DNA of 64,000 bases from Azonexaceae bacterium s22 (lineage in GTDB: Bacteria; Pseudomonadota; Gammaproteobacteria; Burkholderiales; Rhodocyclaceae): assembly GCA_016617495.1 (NCBI GenBank), contig WYCU01000002.1, positions 275,538 to 339,537 of the forward strand. The letters are read 5' to 3'. Positions 52,167 to 61,179 of the stretch are shown here, one piece after another (the stretch's first letter is position 1; each line of letters begins with the position of its first letter). The notes below the pieces were generated by a model. It was not told the DNA's origin, ran no database searches, and saw only the letters and a list, made by a program, of their open reading frames with translations. A program made the translations under genes and the position numbers.

Positions 52167-53504
52167 TCAGGACAAGGCCGATGTCATGGCCGACGTGGCG
52201 GAATTCACGAGATGGGCGATTTCGTCGTCATCGACGATGTAGGGCGGCATCAGATAAACGGTGTTGCCGATGGGCCGGATAAGGGCCTCGCGTTCCAGGG
52301 CGGCGCGGTAGAAGCGGCGGGAAAACCAGGGGTCGTCGGTGGCGACATCGAAGGCGGCGATCATGCCGCGCTGACGCAGGTGGCGGACCTGGGGATGTTC
52401 GGCCAGCGGCGCCAGTGCCGCCGCGATTTTGGCCGATTTTTGACGGTTGACCGCGACAATGTCGTCCTGCTCGAAAATATCGAGCGTCGCCAGCGCCGCG
52501 CGGCAGGCCAGCGGGTTGCCGGTGTAACTGTGCGAATGCAGGAAGGCGCGGGCCACCGAATCGTCGAGGAAGGCCTGGTAGAGGCTGTCCGAACTCAGGA
52601 CGATGGAGAGCGGCAGATAGCCGCCGGAAATGCCCTTGGACAGGCACATCAGATCGGGCCGGATGCCGGCTTGCTCATGGGCGAAGAAGGTGCCGGTGCG
52701 CCCGCAACCGACAGCGATTTCGTCGCAGATCAGGTGCACTTCGTGGCGGTCGCAGAGCACGCGGGCCAGCCGCAGGTATTCCGGGTCGTACATGGCCATG
52801 CCGCTGGCGCCTTGTACCAGCGGTTCGACGATCAATGCGGCAATGCGCTCACCATGGCGTTCCAGGTGCGCAGCGAGGGCCGCCGCGGCGCGGCGCGCCA
52901 CATCGGCCGGGCTTTCACCCGCTTCGGCCAGGCGGAAATCCGGCGAGGGGATGACGGTCGCCGCGCGCACCAGCGGCGCGTAGGCGGCCTTGAACAGATC
53001 GACGTCGGTGACCGCGAGGGCACCGACCGTTTCGCCGTGGTAGCTGCCGGCCAGGCAGAGGAACTGGTCCTTTTCCGGGCGGCCGACATTGCGCCAGTAA
53101 TGAAAGCTCATTTTCAGCGCGATTTCGGTCGCCGAAGCACCGTCCGAGGCATAAAAGGCATGCCCCAGCGCGCCGCCGGTCAGCGCGCTCAGGCGCTCGG
53201 AAAGCTCGACCACCGGCTGGTGCGTGAAGCCGGCGAGCATCACGTGTTCGAGGGATTCGAGCTGCGCCTTCAATGCTGCGTTGATGCGCGGATTGGCGTG
53301 GCCGAAGAGATTGGTCCACCACGAGCTGATGCCGTCGAGGTAGCGGCGGCCATCGAAGTCGTAAAGCCAGGCACCCTGGCCGCGGGCAATCGGCACCAGC
53401 GGCAGGTGCGCCGGGTGGTCGGCGGCCGCATGGTGCTGCATCTGCGTGCAGGGGTGCCACACGGCCTGCTGGCTACGCGCCAGCCACGCTTCGTTCAGCG
53501 ACAT
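52167..53504 (-). CDS. bioA: Adenosylmethionine-8-amino-7-oxononanoate aminotransferase
   Basis: A 445-residue class III PLP aminotransferase. It has WHPCTQMQHH, YLDGISSWWTNLFGHANPRINAAL, AGSYHGETVGALAVTD, LICDEIAVGCGRTGTFFAHEQAGIRPDLMCLSKGISGGYLPL with the PLP lysine, and the BioA-typical tail. It uses SAM as amino donor. The dispersed motif at 52446 reads IVAVNRQKS. It lies 2.5 kb upstream of the vapBC-bio chain with rtcB and the diguanylate cyclase between. Confidence 0.95.
   Translation of the reverse strand: MSLNEAWLARSQQAVWHPCTQMQHHAAADHPAHLPLVPIARGQGAWLYDFDGRRYLDGISSWWTNLFGHANPRINAALKAQLESLEHVMLAGFTHQPVVELSERLSALTGGALGHAFYASDGASATEIALKMSFHYWRNVGRPEKDQFLCLAGSYHGETVGALAVTDVDLFKAAYAPLVRAATVIPSPDFRLAEAGESPADVARRAAAALAAHLERHGERIAALIVEPLVQGASGMAMYDPEYLRLARVLCDRHEVHLICDEIAVGCGRTGTFFAHEQAGIRPDLMCLSKGISGGYLPLSIVLSSDSLYQAFLDDSVARAFLHSHSYTGNPLACRAALATLDIFEQDDIVAVNRQKSAKIAAALAPLAEHPQVRHLRQRGMIAAFDVATDDPWFSRRFYRAALEREALIRPIGNTVYLMPPYIVDDDEIAHLVNSATSAMTSALS
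52446..52460 (+). repeat. Dispersed 15-bp motif, copy 14
   Basis: GTTGACCGCGACAAT preceded by GATTTTTGACG, within bioA, reading IVAVN. Confidence 0.8.
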
Positions 53505-53543
53505 GCGTTTCTCCCGGAACTCGCCTTCAGCGCCGCCGCCCGT

Positions 53544-54716
53544 TCAGTGCAGCACTTGCGAGCCGATTTGCGGCTGCTCGGGCATTTCGGCATGGACCAG
53601 TTCGCCATCGGCGTTCGGGAACATCGGCGCGCCGCAGTCATCGCAGAATTCCATCGGGAAATGGTGATCGAGGAACAACACTTCCTGAACGCCGGATTCG
53701 CGCAGCACGGCTTCGATTTCACCGGCGGCATCGGTCGATTCGTCCTCGGCGCCAAGCAGCGGCCAGACGATGCCGTGATAGACGGCGTCGCCGGTCTTGG
53801 GGCCGAGGCTGACGCGGTATTCCTCCATGCGGCGGTCGTAACAGGGGCCGACGACGGCGCGGATGTCGGCCGGCATCAGGCCGAGCATGGTCTGCAGGAA
53901 AGCGACGGAAGCCTTGAGCGAATAGGGCCGGGACTGGCGGTCGGCGTTGCGCGCGGCGGCGTGGTAAGCATCCGGCAGCAAGGGCTGCCAGGCGCAGCCG
54001 GTGAGCAAGGGCTCGAGATTCGGGCTGCCTTGCTTGACCCATTCGCGCAGCGCGCTTTCGCGGCTGCCGTCCTTCTCGTTCCAGCGGAAGGGGGCGGTGC
54101 CGGCCGGAATGGCAATGGCGCCCACCACATAACGCACGTCGGAAAGGAAACGGTTGGTTTCCGGCATGCCCGCGGTGTCGACGGTCAGGTTGCGGCCGGC
54201 AAGGGCCGCTTCGCCGAGCTGGCGCGTCAGTTGCCAGGTGTCGCAGAAGCTACGCGGGAGCTGGTCCGGGCTGAACAGGAAATCGGCCAGTGCCACGGCG
54301 GCATCGGCCCCGAACACATGGGCGCCCAGCTGGACGCCGAGCGTTTGCAGGGTGCTCTTCGGCATCGTGCCGGAGGGAATGGAAAAGCGCGACCACGCCA
54401 GCAAGGGCGCGGAAAACAGCAGCACATCGTAAGGCTGCCCCTGCGCTTCCAGACGCGTCGATTCGGCGCGGGATTCCACCATGTCGGCCAGTTCGTCGTG
54501 CGCGCGGGGGTTCAGCTCGAACAGGCGGTCGAGCGCGGTATTGATGTCATCTTCGGCGCCGTTCTTGAGCAGGCCGTCGACGGTTTCCGCCAATTGCGTT
54601 TCCCAGTAGGCGTCTTCCAGCTTGCCGCCGGATTCGGAAAGGCCGGTGGCGAGGCGCTGAAGCTCGGCAGCGTCGCGCGAAAGGCGGTCGCGCGAGCCGA
54701 AACGGGTACGTTTCAT
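53544..54716 (-). CDS. DUF2863 family protein
   Basis: A 390-residue soluble protein matching DUF2863, a betaproteobacterial family of unknown role (GSRDRLSRDAAELQRLATGLSESGGKLEDAYWE, QPYDVLLFSAPLLAWSRFSIPSG, FCDDCGAPMFPNADGELVHAEMPE). The C-terminal CDDCG could bind a metal. It is useful as a taxonomic hint. It is upstream of bioA by 39 bases and may be co-transcribed. Confidence 0.85.
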   Translation of the reverse strand: MKRTRFGSRDRLSRDAAELQRLATGLSESGGKLEDAYWETQLAETVDGLLKNGAEDDINTALDRLFELNPRAHDELADMVESRAESTRLEAQGQPYDVLLFSAPLLAWSRFSIPSGTMPKSTLQTLGVQLGAHVFGADAAVALADFLFSPDQLPRSFCDTWQLTRQLGEAALAGRNLTVDTAGMPETNRFLSDVRYVVGAIAIPAGTAPFRWNEKDGSRESALREWVKQGSPNLEPLLTGCAWQPLLPDAYHAAARNADRQSRPYSLKASVAFLQTMLGLMPADIRAVVGPCYDRRMEEYRVSLGPKTGDAVYHGIVWPLLGAEDESTDAAGEIEAVLRESGVQEVLFLDHHFPMEFCDDCGAPMFPNADGELVHAEMPEQPQIGSQVLH

Positions 54717-54795
54717 GGGGTATCCAGAAAATCCAAAACGATAATTTTACCAGCCGCTAAAATGATGCACAGCACAATCCTCGCCATTGACGTCC

Positions 54796-55569
54796 ATGCT
54801 GATCCTGCTTTCCCCCGCCAAATCCCTCGATTACGAAACGCCGCCCCAGGTGGCGACCTTTACCCAGCCGGCGTTTCTGGACCGTTCGGCCAGCCTCATC
54901 CGCCAGTTGCGCGCCCTCTCGCCGTCGGACATCGCCAAATTGATGGACCTTTCCGATCCGCTGGCGCTGCTGAATTTCCACCGCTACGCCGATTGGTCGC
55001 TGCCCTTTACCCCGGATAACGCCAAGCAGGCCGTGCTGGCTTTCGACGGTGACGTTTATGACGGGCTGGCCGCCAAAAGCATGTCGGCGGACGACCTCGA
55101 TTTTGCGCAGCGGCATGTGCGCATGCTATCCGGGCTCTATGGCTTGCTGCGCCCGCTCGACCTGATGCAGCCCTACCGCCTGGAAATGGGTACCAAATTC
55201 AAAAACGAAGGCGGCAAGGATCTCTACGCTTTCTGGGGCGAAACGCTACTGCAGGCGATCAACGACGAAATCGCCGAAATGCCGCAGCGCGTGGTGGTGA
55301 ATCTGGCTTCCGAGGAATATTTCAAGGCCGCCGTCGGCCGCAAGATCGCCGGGCGGGTCATTCAGCCGGTGTTTGAGGACTGGAAGGGTGGCAAATACAA
55401 GATCATCAGCTTTTACGCCAAAAAGGCCCGCGGCCTGATGACGCGCTACGCCGTGCTCAACCGCCTGACCGACCCGGAAGCCTTGAAGGACTTCGACCTG
55501 GACGGCTACGCCTACGCGCCGGAAGTTTCGGACGAAGCGAGCTGGGTGTTCCGGCGGCGTCAGGACTGA
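54796..55569 (+). CDS. yaaA: Peroxide stress protein YaaA
   Basis: A 257-residue YaaA/DUF328 protein ([67 protein letters not shown]). In E. coli YaaA limits free iron during peroxide stress and binds DNA. The ATG at 54796 gives the conserved N-terminus; a TTG at 54787 is unlikely. Confidence 0.95.
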   Translation: MLILLSPAKSLDYETPPQVATFTQPAFLDRSASLIRQLRALSPSDIAKLMDLSDPLALLNFHRYADWSLPFTPDNAKQAVLAFDGDVYDGLAAKSMSADDLDFAQRHVRMLSGLYGLLRPLDLMQPYRLEMGTKFKNEGGKDLYAFWGETLLQAINDEIAEMPQRVVVNLASEEYFKAAVGRKIAGRVIQPVFEDWKGGKYKIISFYAKKARGLMTRYAVLNRLTDPEALKDFDLDGYAYAPEVSDEASWVFRRRQD

Positions 55570-55593
55570 TCGATACTGGCACACCCGCGAGCC

Positions 55594-56169
55594 TCAAATC
55601 GAAAATTTGCCACCGTAGCGATACACCTCGCCGAAGATCGGGTGCGTGACGCGGAAGTCCATGACGAAGTTTTGATCGTCAATTGCCCGTTCGACGATAT
55701 GGGTGTGGCCGAGCAGCAGATTTTCCGGCAGCCGCAGCTTCAGTGCGCCGACGCGCAGCACGAAGTGGCAACCTTCATAGATCAGCGTGTCGTTTTCGAC
55801 CTTTACCGCCATGCACAGGCCGAGATGACGGTTCACATATTCCGTCAGGCGATTTCCCCCTTCGGCCTGCCACTGGCTGGCAAAGATGATTTCCTGGCCG
55901 TCGGCGAAGCGGATGCTGCGGCGCCAGTGTTGGGTGTCGTCCGCCATGTGCTTGGCGACCGCCGTGGGCACGGCCTCCCCGCGACGATTGACCAGCGCGC
56001 CGAAGCGGCGCAGGGCATGCAGTAACGGGGACATGAAGCGCGGGTAGGCGATGCTCAGGCCACCGTGGGTGGTGTGCGGTTTGAGCCGATAGTGCGTCTT
56101 GAGGGGCGCGGGCAGCGCCTCCCATTGCTGCGGGCCGAGGGCTTGTTGCATCAACGACAGGGTGCGCAT
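55594..56169 (-). CDS. DUF4166 family protein
   Basis: A 191-residue protein with the DUF4166 pattern (LGPQQWEALPAPLKTHYRL, RRSIRFADGQEIIFASQW, DFRVTHPIFGEVYRYGGKFS). Function unknown. It is the last gene of a co-directional run from 58256 whose promoter region carries an inverted repeat shared with the GbsR-type regulator. It converges with yaaA. Confidence 0.85.
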   Translation of the reverse strand: MRTLSLMQQALGPQQWEALPAPLKTHYRLKPHTTHGGLSIAYPRFMSPLLHALRRFGALVNRRGEAVPTAVAKHMADDTQHWRRSIRFADGQEIIFASQWQAEGGNRLTEYVNRHLGLCMAVKVENDTLIYEGCHFVLRVGALKLRLPENLLLGHTHIVERAIDDQNFVMDFRVTHPIFGEVYRYGGKFSI

Positions 56170-56182
56170 GGTGTTCTCCGGG

Positions 56183-56656
56183 TCAGGGTAAGGCGGGTTT
56201 GAAAACCATCAGGAAATAAACGGCCAGCATGGCGAGAAAGGCGGGGTAGCCCAGCTTTTCCCAGCGGCGGGCGTGCCGGTGGTAGCGGGCGGGCAGGGCT
56301 TGCCTGCTTTCGGCCGCCGCTTTGGCCAGGCGGGCCATGTCGATCTGCAGCCAGACCACCGGTAACCAGCACAATCCGGCCAGGGCATAGAGCAGCAGCG
56401 CGGCGAGTACCCAGGGGGTGTCCCAGGCCCAGCCTGCCGTGTAGGCCAGCCACAAGCCGGAAAGAGGCTGGAAAATGACGGCAGGCGTGGTGAACCACCA
56501 GTCAGCGCGCACCACCAGGCGGGCGACAGTGGCGATGCTGGCCGGGTTGCCGTGGCGGTTGGTGAAAAACAGGTAGAAGGCCGAACCAAAACCGGTGCCG
56601 ACCATCAGTACCGACGACAGGATGTGCAGGGTCTTGACCAATAAATAGGTGTTCAT
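56183..56656 (-). CDS. DUF2269 family membrane protein
   Basis: A 157-residue protein with four membrane helices (LVKTLHILSSVLMVGTGFGSAFYLF, TTPAVIFQPLSGLWLAY, VLAALLLYALAGLCWLPVVWL, LGYPAFLAMLAVYFLMVF), matching DUF2269. Its start overlaps the preceding SDR/DoxX gene by four bases (ATGA). Function unknown. Confidence 0.85.
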   Translation of the reverse strand: MNTYLLVKTLHILSSVLMVGTGFGSAFYLFFTNRHGNPASIATVARLVVRADWWFTTPAVIFQPLSGLWLAYTAGWAWDTPWVLAALLLYALAGLCWLPVVWLQIDMARLAKAAAESRQALPARYHRHARRWEKLGYPAFLAMLAVYFLMVFKPALP

Positions 56657-57897
56657 GCTTGGGTTTCCTCCGCGTAAAGCAAAACCAGCAGGGCCAGGAT
56701 GGGCAGGTTTTTGACGATGGGGCCAAAGGGGTGGCTAAGAAATTCCGGCAGACAGGCGGCGACGATGGCCGAATAGCCGACGATCACGGCGATTTGCGTC
56801 AGCCACAGGCGACGGCCGGGGCGGCAAAGCGTCAGCACACCCAGCACCAGATCCAGTAGCGCGGCGCAGATCAGGGCGGCGTGGGCCCATGTGCCATGGA
56901 GGCCCACGCGGGCAAGCAGGGCGAGGCTGTCGGCCTGCGGGTAGATGCCAAAACTGAGCGCCGCGGTAATCAGCCAGACTGCGGCTAATACCCACCGCAA
57001 CAGCGGGCGGCGCCAGGTCGCCAGTGCCGCTTGCCGCAACGCTGGCGCGGCATCGGGCGGGATAAAGTCGGAGGGCGGGCGCGGGGCGCGGCCGAGCAGG
57101 GCTGCACTGTCGTCGGCGATGCAGGCTTGCGGTGTTTGCAACATCCGCCAGCTGTCGGGCGTCAGCAGTGAGCCTGAAATCTTGCCGCCCAGCCCGGCCA
57201 AAGCGCGCATCAGCCAGGCCGGTAGTGAGCGCTGGCAGGCCGGGGCAAAGCCCATGGCCTTGCGGTAAGTGGCAAGCAGATCGACAAAACGGATCTGACC
57301 TTGACCGACCAGATTGACCACGTGCCTTTCCGGACCGGCTTCGGCAAGCAAGGCGACGATGGCTGCACACAAATCGTCGATATGAATGCTTTGCAATGCT
57401 TGCCGGCCACCCGCAGGCAGCGGCAGGAACGGCAGACTGGCGAGCAGACGAAAGCATCGCGCCGAGGTGCCGTGTTCGCCGTAGATCAGGCTCGGCCGGA
57501 CGATCAGCGAAGGCATGGGCAGGCTTTGCAGGTGTCGGTCTGCCGCACGCTTGCTGGTCATGTACGGTGCGCTGCTTTCTCCCGCTGCGGAAATCTGCAC
57601 GATCCGCCCAACCCGAGCGGCCATGCAGGCGGCAAAGAGCTGTTGTGGCCCGTGTGTGTGCAGATCGGCAAAGCCTTGTCCCGGGCTTTCGATAAAGATG
57701 CCGACGCAATTGATCACCGCATCGCAGCCACCCAAAGCTTCGCGCCAGGCCGCCGGTTCGGGGCGGGTAAAGTCGATGCGGATGCCATCGGGTCCGGGAT
57801 GTCGCCCGGCGGCAATCACATGATGTCCGGCCAGCCGCAGATGCGCGCTCAAGGCACTGCCCACAAAGCCCGAAGCGCCACAGATCACAATGCGCAT
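56653..57897 (-). CDS. NAD(P)-binding epimerase-like protein fused to a DoxX-like membrane domain
   Basis: A 414-residue protein. Residues 1-285 are an extended-SDR (NmrA-like) domain with the Rossmann motif GASGFVGSALSAHL and a YMTSKRAADRHL Tyr/Lys pair. Residues 300-414 hold four hydrophobic helices resembling DoxX. The combination occurs in several bacterial proteins of unknown substrate. It overlaps the small membrane gene upstream by 13 bases and DUF2269 downstream by four. The longer frame to 58320 is not supported. Confidence 0.87.
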   Translation of the reverse strand: MRIVICGASGFVGSALSAHLRLAGHHVIAAGRHPGPDGIRIDFTRPEPAAWREALGGCDAVINCVGIFIESPGQGFADLHTHGPQQLFAACMAARVGRIVQISAAGESSAPYMTSKRAADRHLQSLPMPSLIVRPSLIYGEHGTSARCFRLLASLPFLPLPAGGRQALQSIHIDDLCAAIVALLAEAGPERHVVNLVGQGQIRFVDLLATYRKAMGFAPACQRSLPAWLMRALAGLGGKISGSLLTPDSWRMLQTPQACIADDSAALLGRAPRPPSDFIPPDAAPALRQAALATWRRPLLRWVLAAVWLITAALSFGIYPQADSLALLARVGLHGTWAHAALICAALLDLVLGVLTLCRPGRRLWLTQIAVIVGYSAIVAACLPEFLSHPFGPIVKNLPILALLVLLYAEETQA

Positions 57898-58256
57898 GGC
57901 GGTTCTCCGCGGCGGCCGATGCCGGGCACGAACTTGCGCATCTGGATGGCGAGATAAGCGACGGCACCGAGGATGCCGGCGAGCGTCAGGACAAGGGTCT
58001 GGCGGACGATCTTGCCGGCATCGACGACGCTGTCGGCTCGGCTCACGTTGATGTTGTCCCCCAGGCCGAGGACAAGGATCAAGGGCAGGCCGACCAGCAA
58101 CACGCTGCTGATGCGCCACCAGAAATCGGCGCGTTGTTCGTTGCCGCAAAGTTCGACCAGCAGGCGATACATCGCCCCTTTGAGGTAGGTGGCGAGCAGC
58201 GGGCCGGTCAGCAAGGGAATCAGTAGCTGGATGCAAAGCGCAATGACAGGGCTCAT
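57885..58256 (-). CDS. Small membrane protein
   Basis: A 123-residue protein with about three helices (IALCIQLLIPLLTGPLLATYLKG, SSVLLVGLPLILVLGLG, LTLAGILGAVAYLAIQM). No family is recognised. It is the first gene of the run down to DUF4166. An inverted repeat like that upstream of the GbsR-type gene lies 20-40 bases before its start. Confidence 0.75.
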   Translation of the reverse strand: MSPVIALCIQLLIPLLTGPLLATYLKGAMYRLLVELCGNEQRADFWWRISSVLLVGLPLILVLGLGDNINVSRADSVVDAGKIVRQTLVLTLAGILGAVAYLAIQMRKFVPGIGRRGEPPCAL

Positions 58257-58276
58257 TATTTACTCCGATGGCGGTA

Positions 58277-58296
58277 ATTTCTGTAAAGACAGAAAT
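58277..58296 (-). promoter_or_regulatory. Candidate GbsR-type operator 1
   Basis: ATTTCTGT (58277-58284), spacer AAAG, ACAGAAAT (58289-58296), just upstream of the small membrane protein gene start at 58256. The half sites and 4-base spacing are the same as in operator 2, implying a shared regulator. Confidence 0.7.
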
Positions 58297-58346
58297 AGAT
58301 GGGTTAAAAAAATGGGCCAAGGTGGCCCGTGGGGCAAATTGCTGGC

Positions 58347-58901
58347 TCAGGTCGGCGGGGCGTTTTTCGTGTCGTCCTTGCTGCCGCGGAAGGTCTGGCT
58401 GATCTTGGCGCCCACGCCCAGCATCTTCATCAGGGTTTCCGGCTTGAAGCGCAGCATTTCTTCGGACCAGGTGGTGAGGATCTCGATGAACTCCAGCGTT
58501 TCGCGGATGCGTTGCTGGGCACCGGGGTCTTCACCTGCCAGATCGGGATTGTCGAGAAAGCCCTTGAGCGTGGCGATGGTCGGATCGATTTCACGCTGGC
58601 GGCGGCCCTCGACGATCAGTTTGAAGAGTTCCCAGACATCGGTCGAGGTTTCGAAATGATCGCGGCGGTCCCCCATGAGATGCACGGTGCGCACCAGCTT
58701 CCATGACTGGAGTTCCTTGATGCTGGTGCTGACATTGGAGCGCGCCACGCCCAGCGTGGTGGCGATTTCTTCGGCCTCCATGGGCCGGCCGGCAAGGTAG
58801 AGCAGCGCGTGGATTTGCGCCACCGTGCGGTTAACGCCCCAGCGTGAGCCCATTTCGCCCCAGTGGAGGATGAATCGTTCAGAGACAGGTTTGAGTTCCA
58901 T
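58347..58901 (-). CDS. GbsR/MarR-type transcriptional regulator
   Basis: A 184-residue regulator with a winged helix-turn-helix (MEAEEIATTLGVARSNVSTSIKELQSWKLVRTVHLMGDRRDHFE) and a helical C-terminal dimer/ligand region, typical of the GbsR branch of MarR-like proteins. Upstream of its start lies operator 2. It is encoded just before the membrane/SDR cluster and is the likely controller of both itself and that cluster. Ligand unknown. Confidence 0.9.
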   Translation of the reverse strand: MELKPVSERFILHWGEMGSRWGVNRTVAQIHALLYLAGRPMEAEEIATTLGVARSNVSTSIKELQSWKLVRTVHLMGDRRDHFETSTDVWELFKLIVEGRRQREIDPTIATLKGFLDNPDLAGEDPGAQQRIRETLEFIEILTTWSEEMLRFKPETLMKMLGVGAKISQTFRGSKDDTKNAPPT

Positions 58902-58922
58902 GGGCTCACTTTAGTGTCGTCA

Positions 58923-58948
58923 GTTATTTCTGTCAACACAGAAATAAC
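58923..58948 (-). promoter_or_regulatory. Candidate GbsR-type operator 2
   Basis: GTTATTTCTGT (58923-58933), spacer CAAC, ACAGAAATAAC (58938-58948), a perfect 11-bp inverted repeat, 22 bases upstream of the regulator's start. Probable autoregulatory site. Confidence 0.75.
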
Positions 58949-58994
58949 TTGGGCGTAAACATTCGCTGTATTTGAAAATGGGCCTGATTTTTGG

Positions 58995-59009
58995 GTTGAC
59001 CGCGACAAT
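58995..59009 (+). repeat. Dispersed 15-bp motif, copy 15
   Basis: GTTGACCGCGACAAT preceded by GATTTTTGG, between the GbsR-type operator and the PIN gene end. Confidence 0.82.
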
Positions 59010-59055
59010 CGGCATAAACACCGTTGTCCTGCACTTTGCCTGATCGCCGATGGAT

Positions 59056-59478
59056 TTAGTTGGTACCCAGCAGTGCGGAAAAGGCCGCCGGCTTGAGAAT
59101 CTGGAATCCGAGTTTGGTGCGCCCGCGCAGTTTGAGCAGCGCCTTGTCCTTGCTCACCAGCCAGTCGGCGCCGCTGCGGGCGGCGAGTTCGAGGAATTTC
59201 TGGTCGTCGCGGTCCGTGCAGCGGGGCAGGGCCGGGGCTTCGCCTTCGGGGATGACCTCGACCAGCGCGCGGTAGCGTGCCCAGCGTTCGGCGATCATCT
59301 CCGGCGTCAGCTTGAGTTGCGGGTAAGTCAGCACGCGCTGGAGTTCGTCGAGCGTGCGTTCGTCGGCCAGGCAGGTGAGGGTGCCGGCTTCCAGGGCGGC
59401 CATGATCGGCACGGCATCCACATTGGCCCAGTGGAAGAGGTCGAGGACGACGTTGGTGTCGAGGACGATGCGCTTCAT
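59056..59478 (-). CDS. PIN domain protein (toxin-like, COG1569 type)
   Basis: A 140-residue PIN-fold protein with Asp7 (IVLDTNVVLDLFHW), Glu in the DELQRVLTYPQ region, and Asp residues in CTDRDDQKFLELAARSGADWLVSKDKALL. This resembles the putative PIN toxins of COG1569, which often lack an adjacent antitoxin. None is seen on either side here. It is a single gene divergent from dusC. Confidence 0.85.
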   Translation of the reverse strand: MKRIVLDTNVVLDLFHWANVDAVPIMAALEAGTLTCLADERTLDELQRVLTYPQLKLTPEMIAERWARYRALVEVIPEGEAPALPRCTDRDDQKFLELAARSGADWLVSKDKALLKLRGRTKLGFQILKPAAFSALLGTN

Positions 59479-59529
59479 GGTCGCGGATTATAATGCGCGG
59501 TTTTTCAGGCATTTGCCGAAAGTGGTCCG

Positions 59530-60501
59530 ATGTCCCGCATTTTGCTCGCCCCGATGGAAGGTTTGGCCGATCCGCTGATGCGGAACGTGCTGACGGCGCT
59601 TGGCGGCTACGACTGGGGCATCTGCGAATTTGTCCGCGTGACCGGCAGCGTCTTGCCCAACCGCACCTTCCTGCGCACCTGCCCGGAATTGCTCGACGGT
59701 AGCCGTACCGCAACCGGCACGCCGATGCGCGTGCAGCTGCTCGGTTCCGATCCGCATTTCATGGGCGCCAATGCGCGGCGGCTGGTCAAGCATCGGCCGG
59801 CGGGCGTGGATATCAATTTCGGTTGCCCGGCGCCCACGGTTTTTCGCCACCGTGGCGGTTCAGCCTTGCTGGGCGAGCCGGAACTGCTGCACGCCATCGT
59901 CAGCGCGGTGCGCGCGGAGGTGCCGCCCGACATCCCCTTCACCGCCAAGATGCGCCTGGGGATTGCCGACGACGCGCCGGCCGTGGATTGCGCCCAGGCC
60001 ATCGAAGCGGGCGGCGTCGACGAGTTGATCGTCCATGGCCGCACCAAGGTCGATGGCTACAAGCCCCCGGCACGCTGGCACCAGATCGACCGCGTGCGCG
60101 ATGCCGTGAAGGTGCCGGTGATCGCCAACGGCGAGGTGTGGACGGTCGAAGACTTCCGCAATTGCCAGGCCGCTTCCGGCTGCGCCGACATCATGATCGG
60201 CCGTGGTGCGCTGGCCGATCCGCTGTTGCCGCGCAAGGTGCGCGGCGAGGCCGCTCTCGACCTGCGCGCCGGCTGGCGCGAACTGATTCCCTCCGTGGCG
60301 TTCTACTGGCAGGGCGTGCGCCAGCGCGTGCTGCCGGTGCATGCCGGCGGGCGGCTCAAGCAATGGTTGATGCTGTTGCGCCGCCATTATCCGGAGGCGG
60401 AAGCGCTGTACTGGCAGTTGCGCCCGATCAAGGCAGCCGAAGAAATCGACCGCCAGTTGTTGGCGGCCGGCATCATCGACACGCTGCCCTTGGCGGCCTG
60501 A
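59530..60501 (+). CDS. dusC: tRNA-dihydrouridine synthase, DusC type
   Basis: A 323-residue FMN enzyme reducing uridine in tRNA. It starts MSRILLAPMEGLADPLMRNVLTALGGYDWGICEFVRV, with the catalytic Cys in INFGCPAPTVFRHRGGSALL, and KMRLGI, HGRTK and IANGEVW. The short length and EFVRV motif indicate DusC (U16). First of three co-directional genes. Confidence 0.93.
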   Translation: MSRILLAPMEGLADPLMRNVLTALGGYDWGICEFVRVTGSVLPNRTFLRTCPELLDGSRTATGTPMRVQLLGSDPHFMGANARRLVKHRPAGVDINFGCPAPTVFRHRGGSALLGEPELLHAIVSAVRAEVPPDIPFTAKMRLGIADDAPAVDCAQAIEAGGVDELIVHGRTKVDGYKPPARWHQIDRVRDAVKVPVIANGEVWTVEDFRNCQAASGCADIMIGRGALADPLLPRKVRGEAALDLRAGWRELIPSVAFYWQGVRQRVLPVHAGGRLKQWLMLLRRHYPEAEALYWQLRPIKAAEEIDRQLLAAGIIDTLPLAA

Positions 60502-60513
60502 ACCGCGCCGATC

Positions 60514-61179
60514 ATGGAAGGCAATTCCCGCTTCATCGCCAGCGCCCAAACCGGGCCGCACGAAGATTTGCCGGCGTTGTTGCAACGCCATCTCGCGCAT
60601 CCCTTCCGCAAGCCGGTGCTGGATTACAACCGGGCGGCCTTTGCGGCGGCCATGGCGGCGCACGCGGCCTTCGATCCGGCAGCGCCCTTGATTCTCGATG
60701 CCGGTTGCGGCGTGGGTTGGAGCACGCTGCGTTTGGCCGAGGCGTTTCCCGAGCATTTCGTGATCGGTGTCGATCAGTCGAGCGACCGCATCGGGCGCGG
60801 CAAGCCCTTGCCGGTGCCGGCCAACGCGCTGCTCGTGCGCGCGGATCTGGTGGATTTCTGGCGCCTGCTCGCCGAACACGGCATTCGTCTGGCGCGGCAC
60901 TACAACCTTTACCCTAATCCATGGCCCAAGATCGGGCATCTGGCGCGGCGCTGGCACGGCCATGCGGTGTTTCCGGTGTGGCAGGCCTTGGGCGGGATTG
61001 TCGAATGCCGCAGCAACTGGCAAATCTACATCGAGGAAATGGCCTGGGCGCTGGGTGTGCTGGGCGGCCGGCCCGTGGCCGTCGAGGCCTATGCTACCGA
61101 CGACCCGCTGACGCCCTTCGAGAAAAAATATCTCGCCTCCGGGCACAGCCTGTGGCGTTGCGTGGCGGATTTGCGATGA
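60514..61179 (+). CDS. TrmB-like SAM-dependent methyltransferase
   Basis: A 221-residue Rossmann methyltransferase (LILDAGCGVGWSTLRLA, VIGVDQSSDRI) with LYPNPWPKIGHLARRWHGH, close to the F-P-D-P-W-P-K-x-R-H motif of tRNA m7G46 methyltransferase TrmB. The changed residues (YPNPWPK, GH) and divergent N-terminus suggest a TrmB paralogue. It ends overlapping the YkgJ gene start by four bases (ATGA). Confidence 0.82.
   Translation: MEGNSRFIASAQTGPHEDLPALLQRHLAHPFRKPVLDYNRAAFAAAMAAHAAFDPAAPLILDAGCGVGWSTLRLAEAFPEHFVIGVDQSSDRIGRGKPLPVPANALLVRADLVDFWRLLAEHGIRLARHYNLYPNPWPKIGHLARRWHGHAVFPVWQALGGIVECRSNWQIYIEEMAWALGVLGGRPVAVEAYATDDPLTPFEKKYLASGHSLWRCVADLR

Noticed and set aside
52212-55019. 935-residue open frame on the plus strand
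   Set aside because: It lies opposite bioA and DUF2863, has GC-shadow composition (Gly, Arg, Ala, Val, Asp), and both minus-strand genes are unmistakable.
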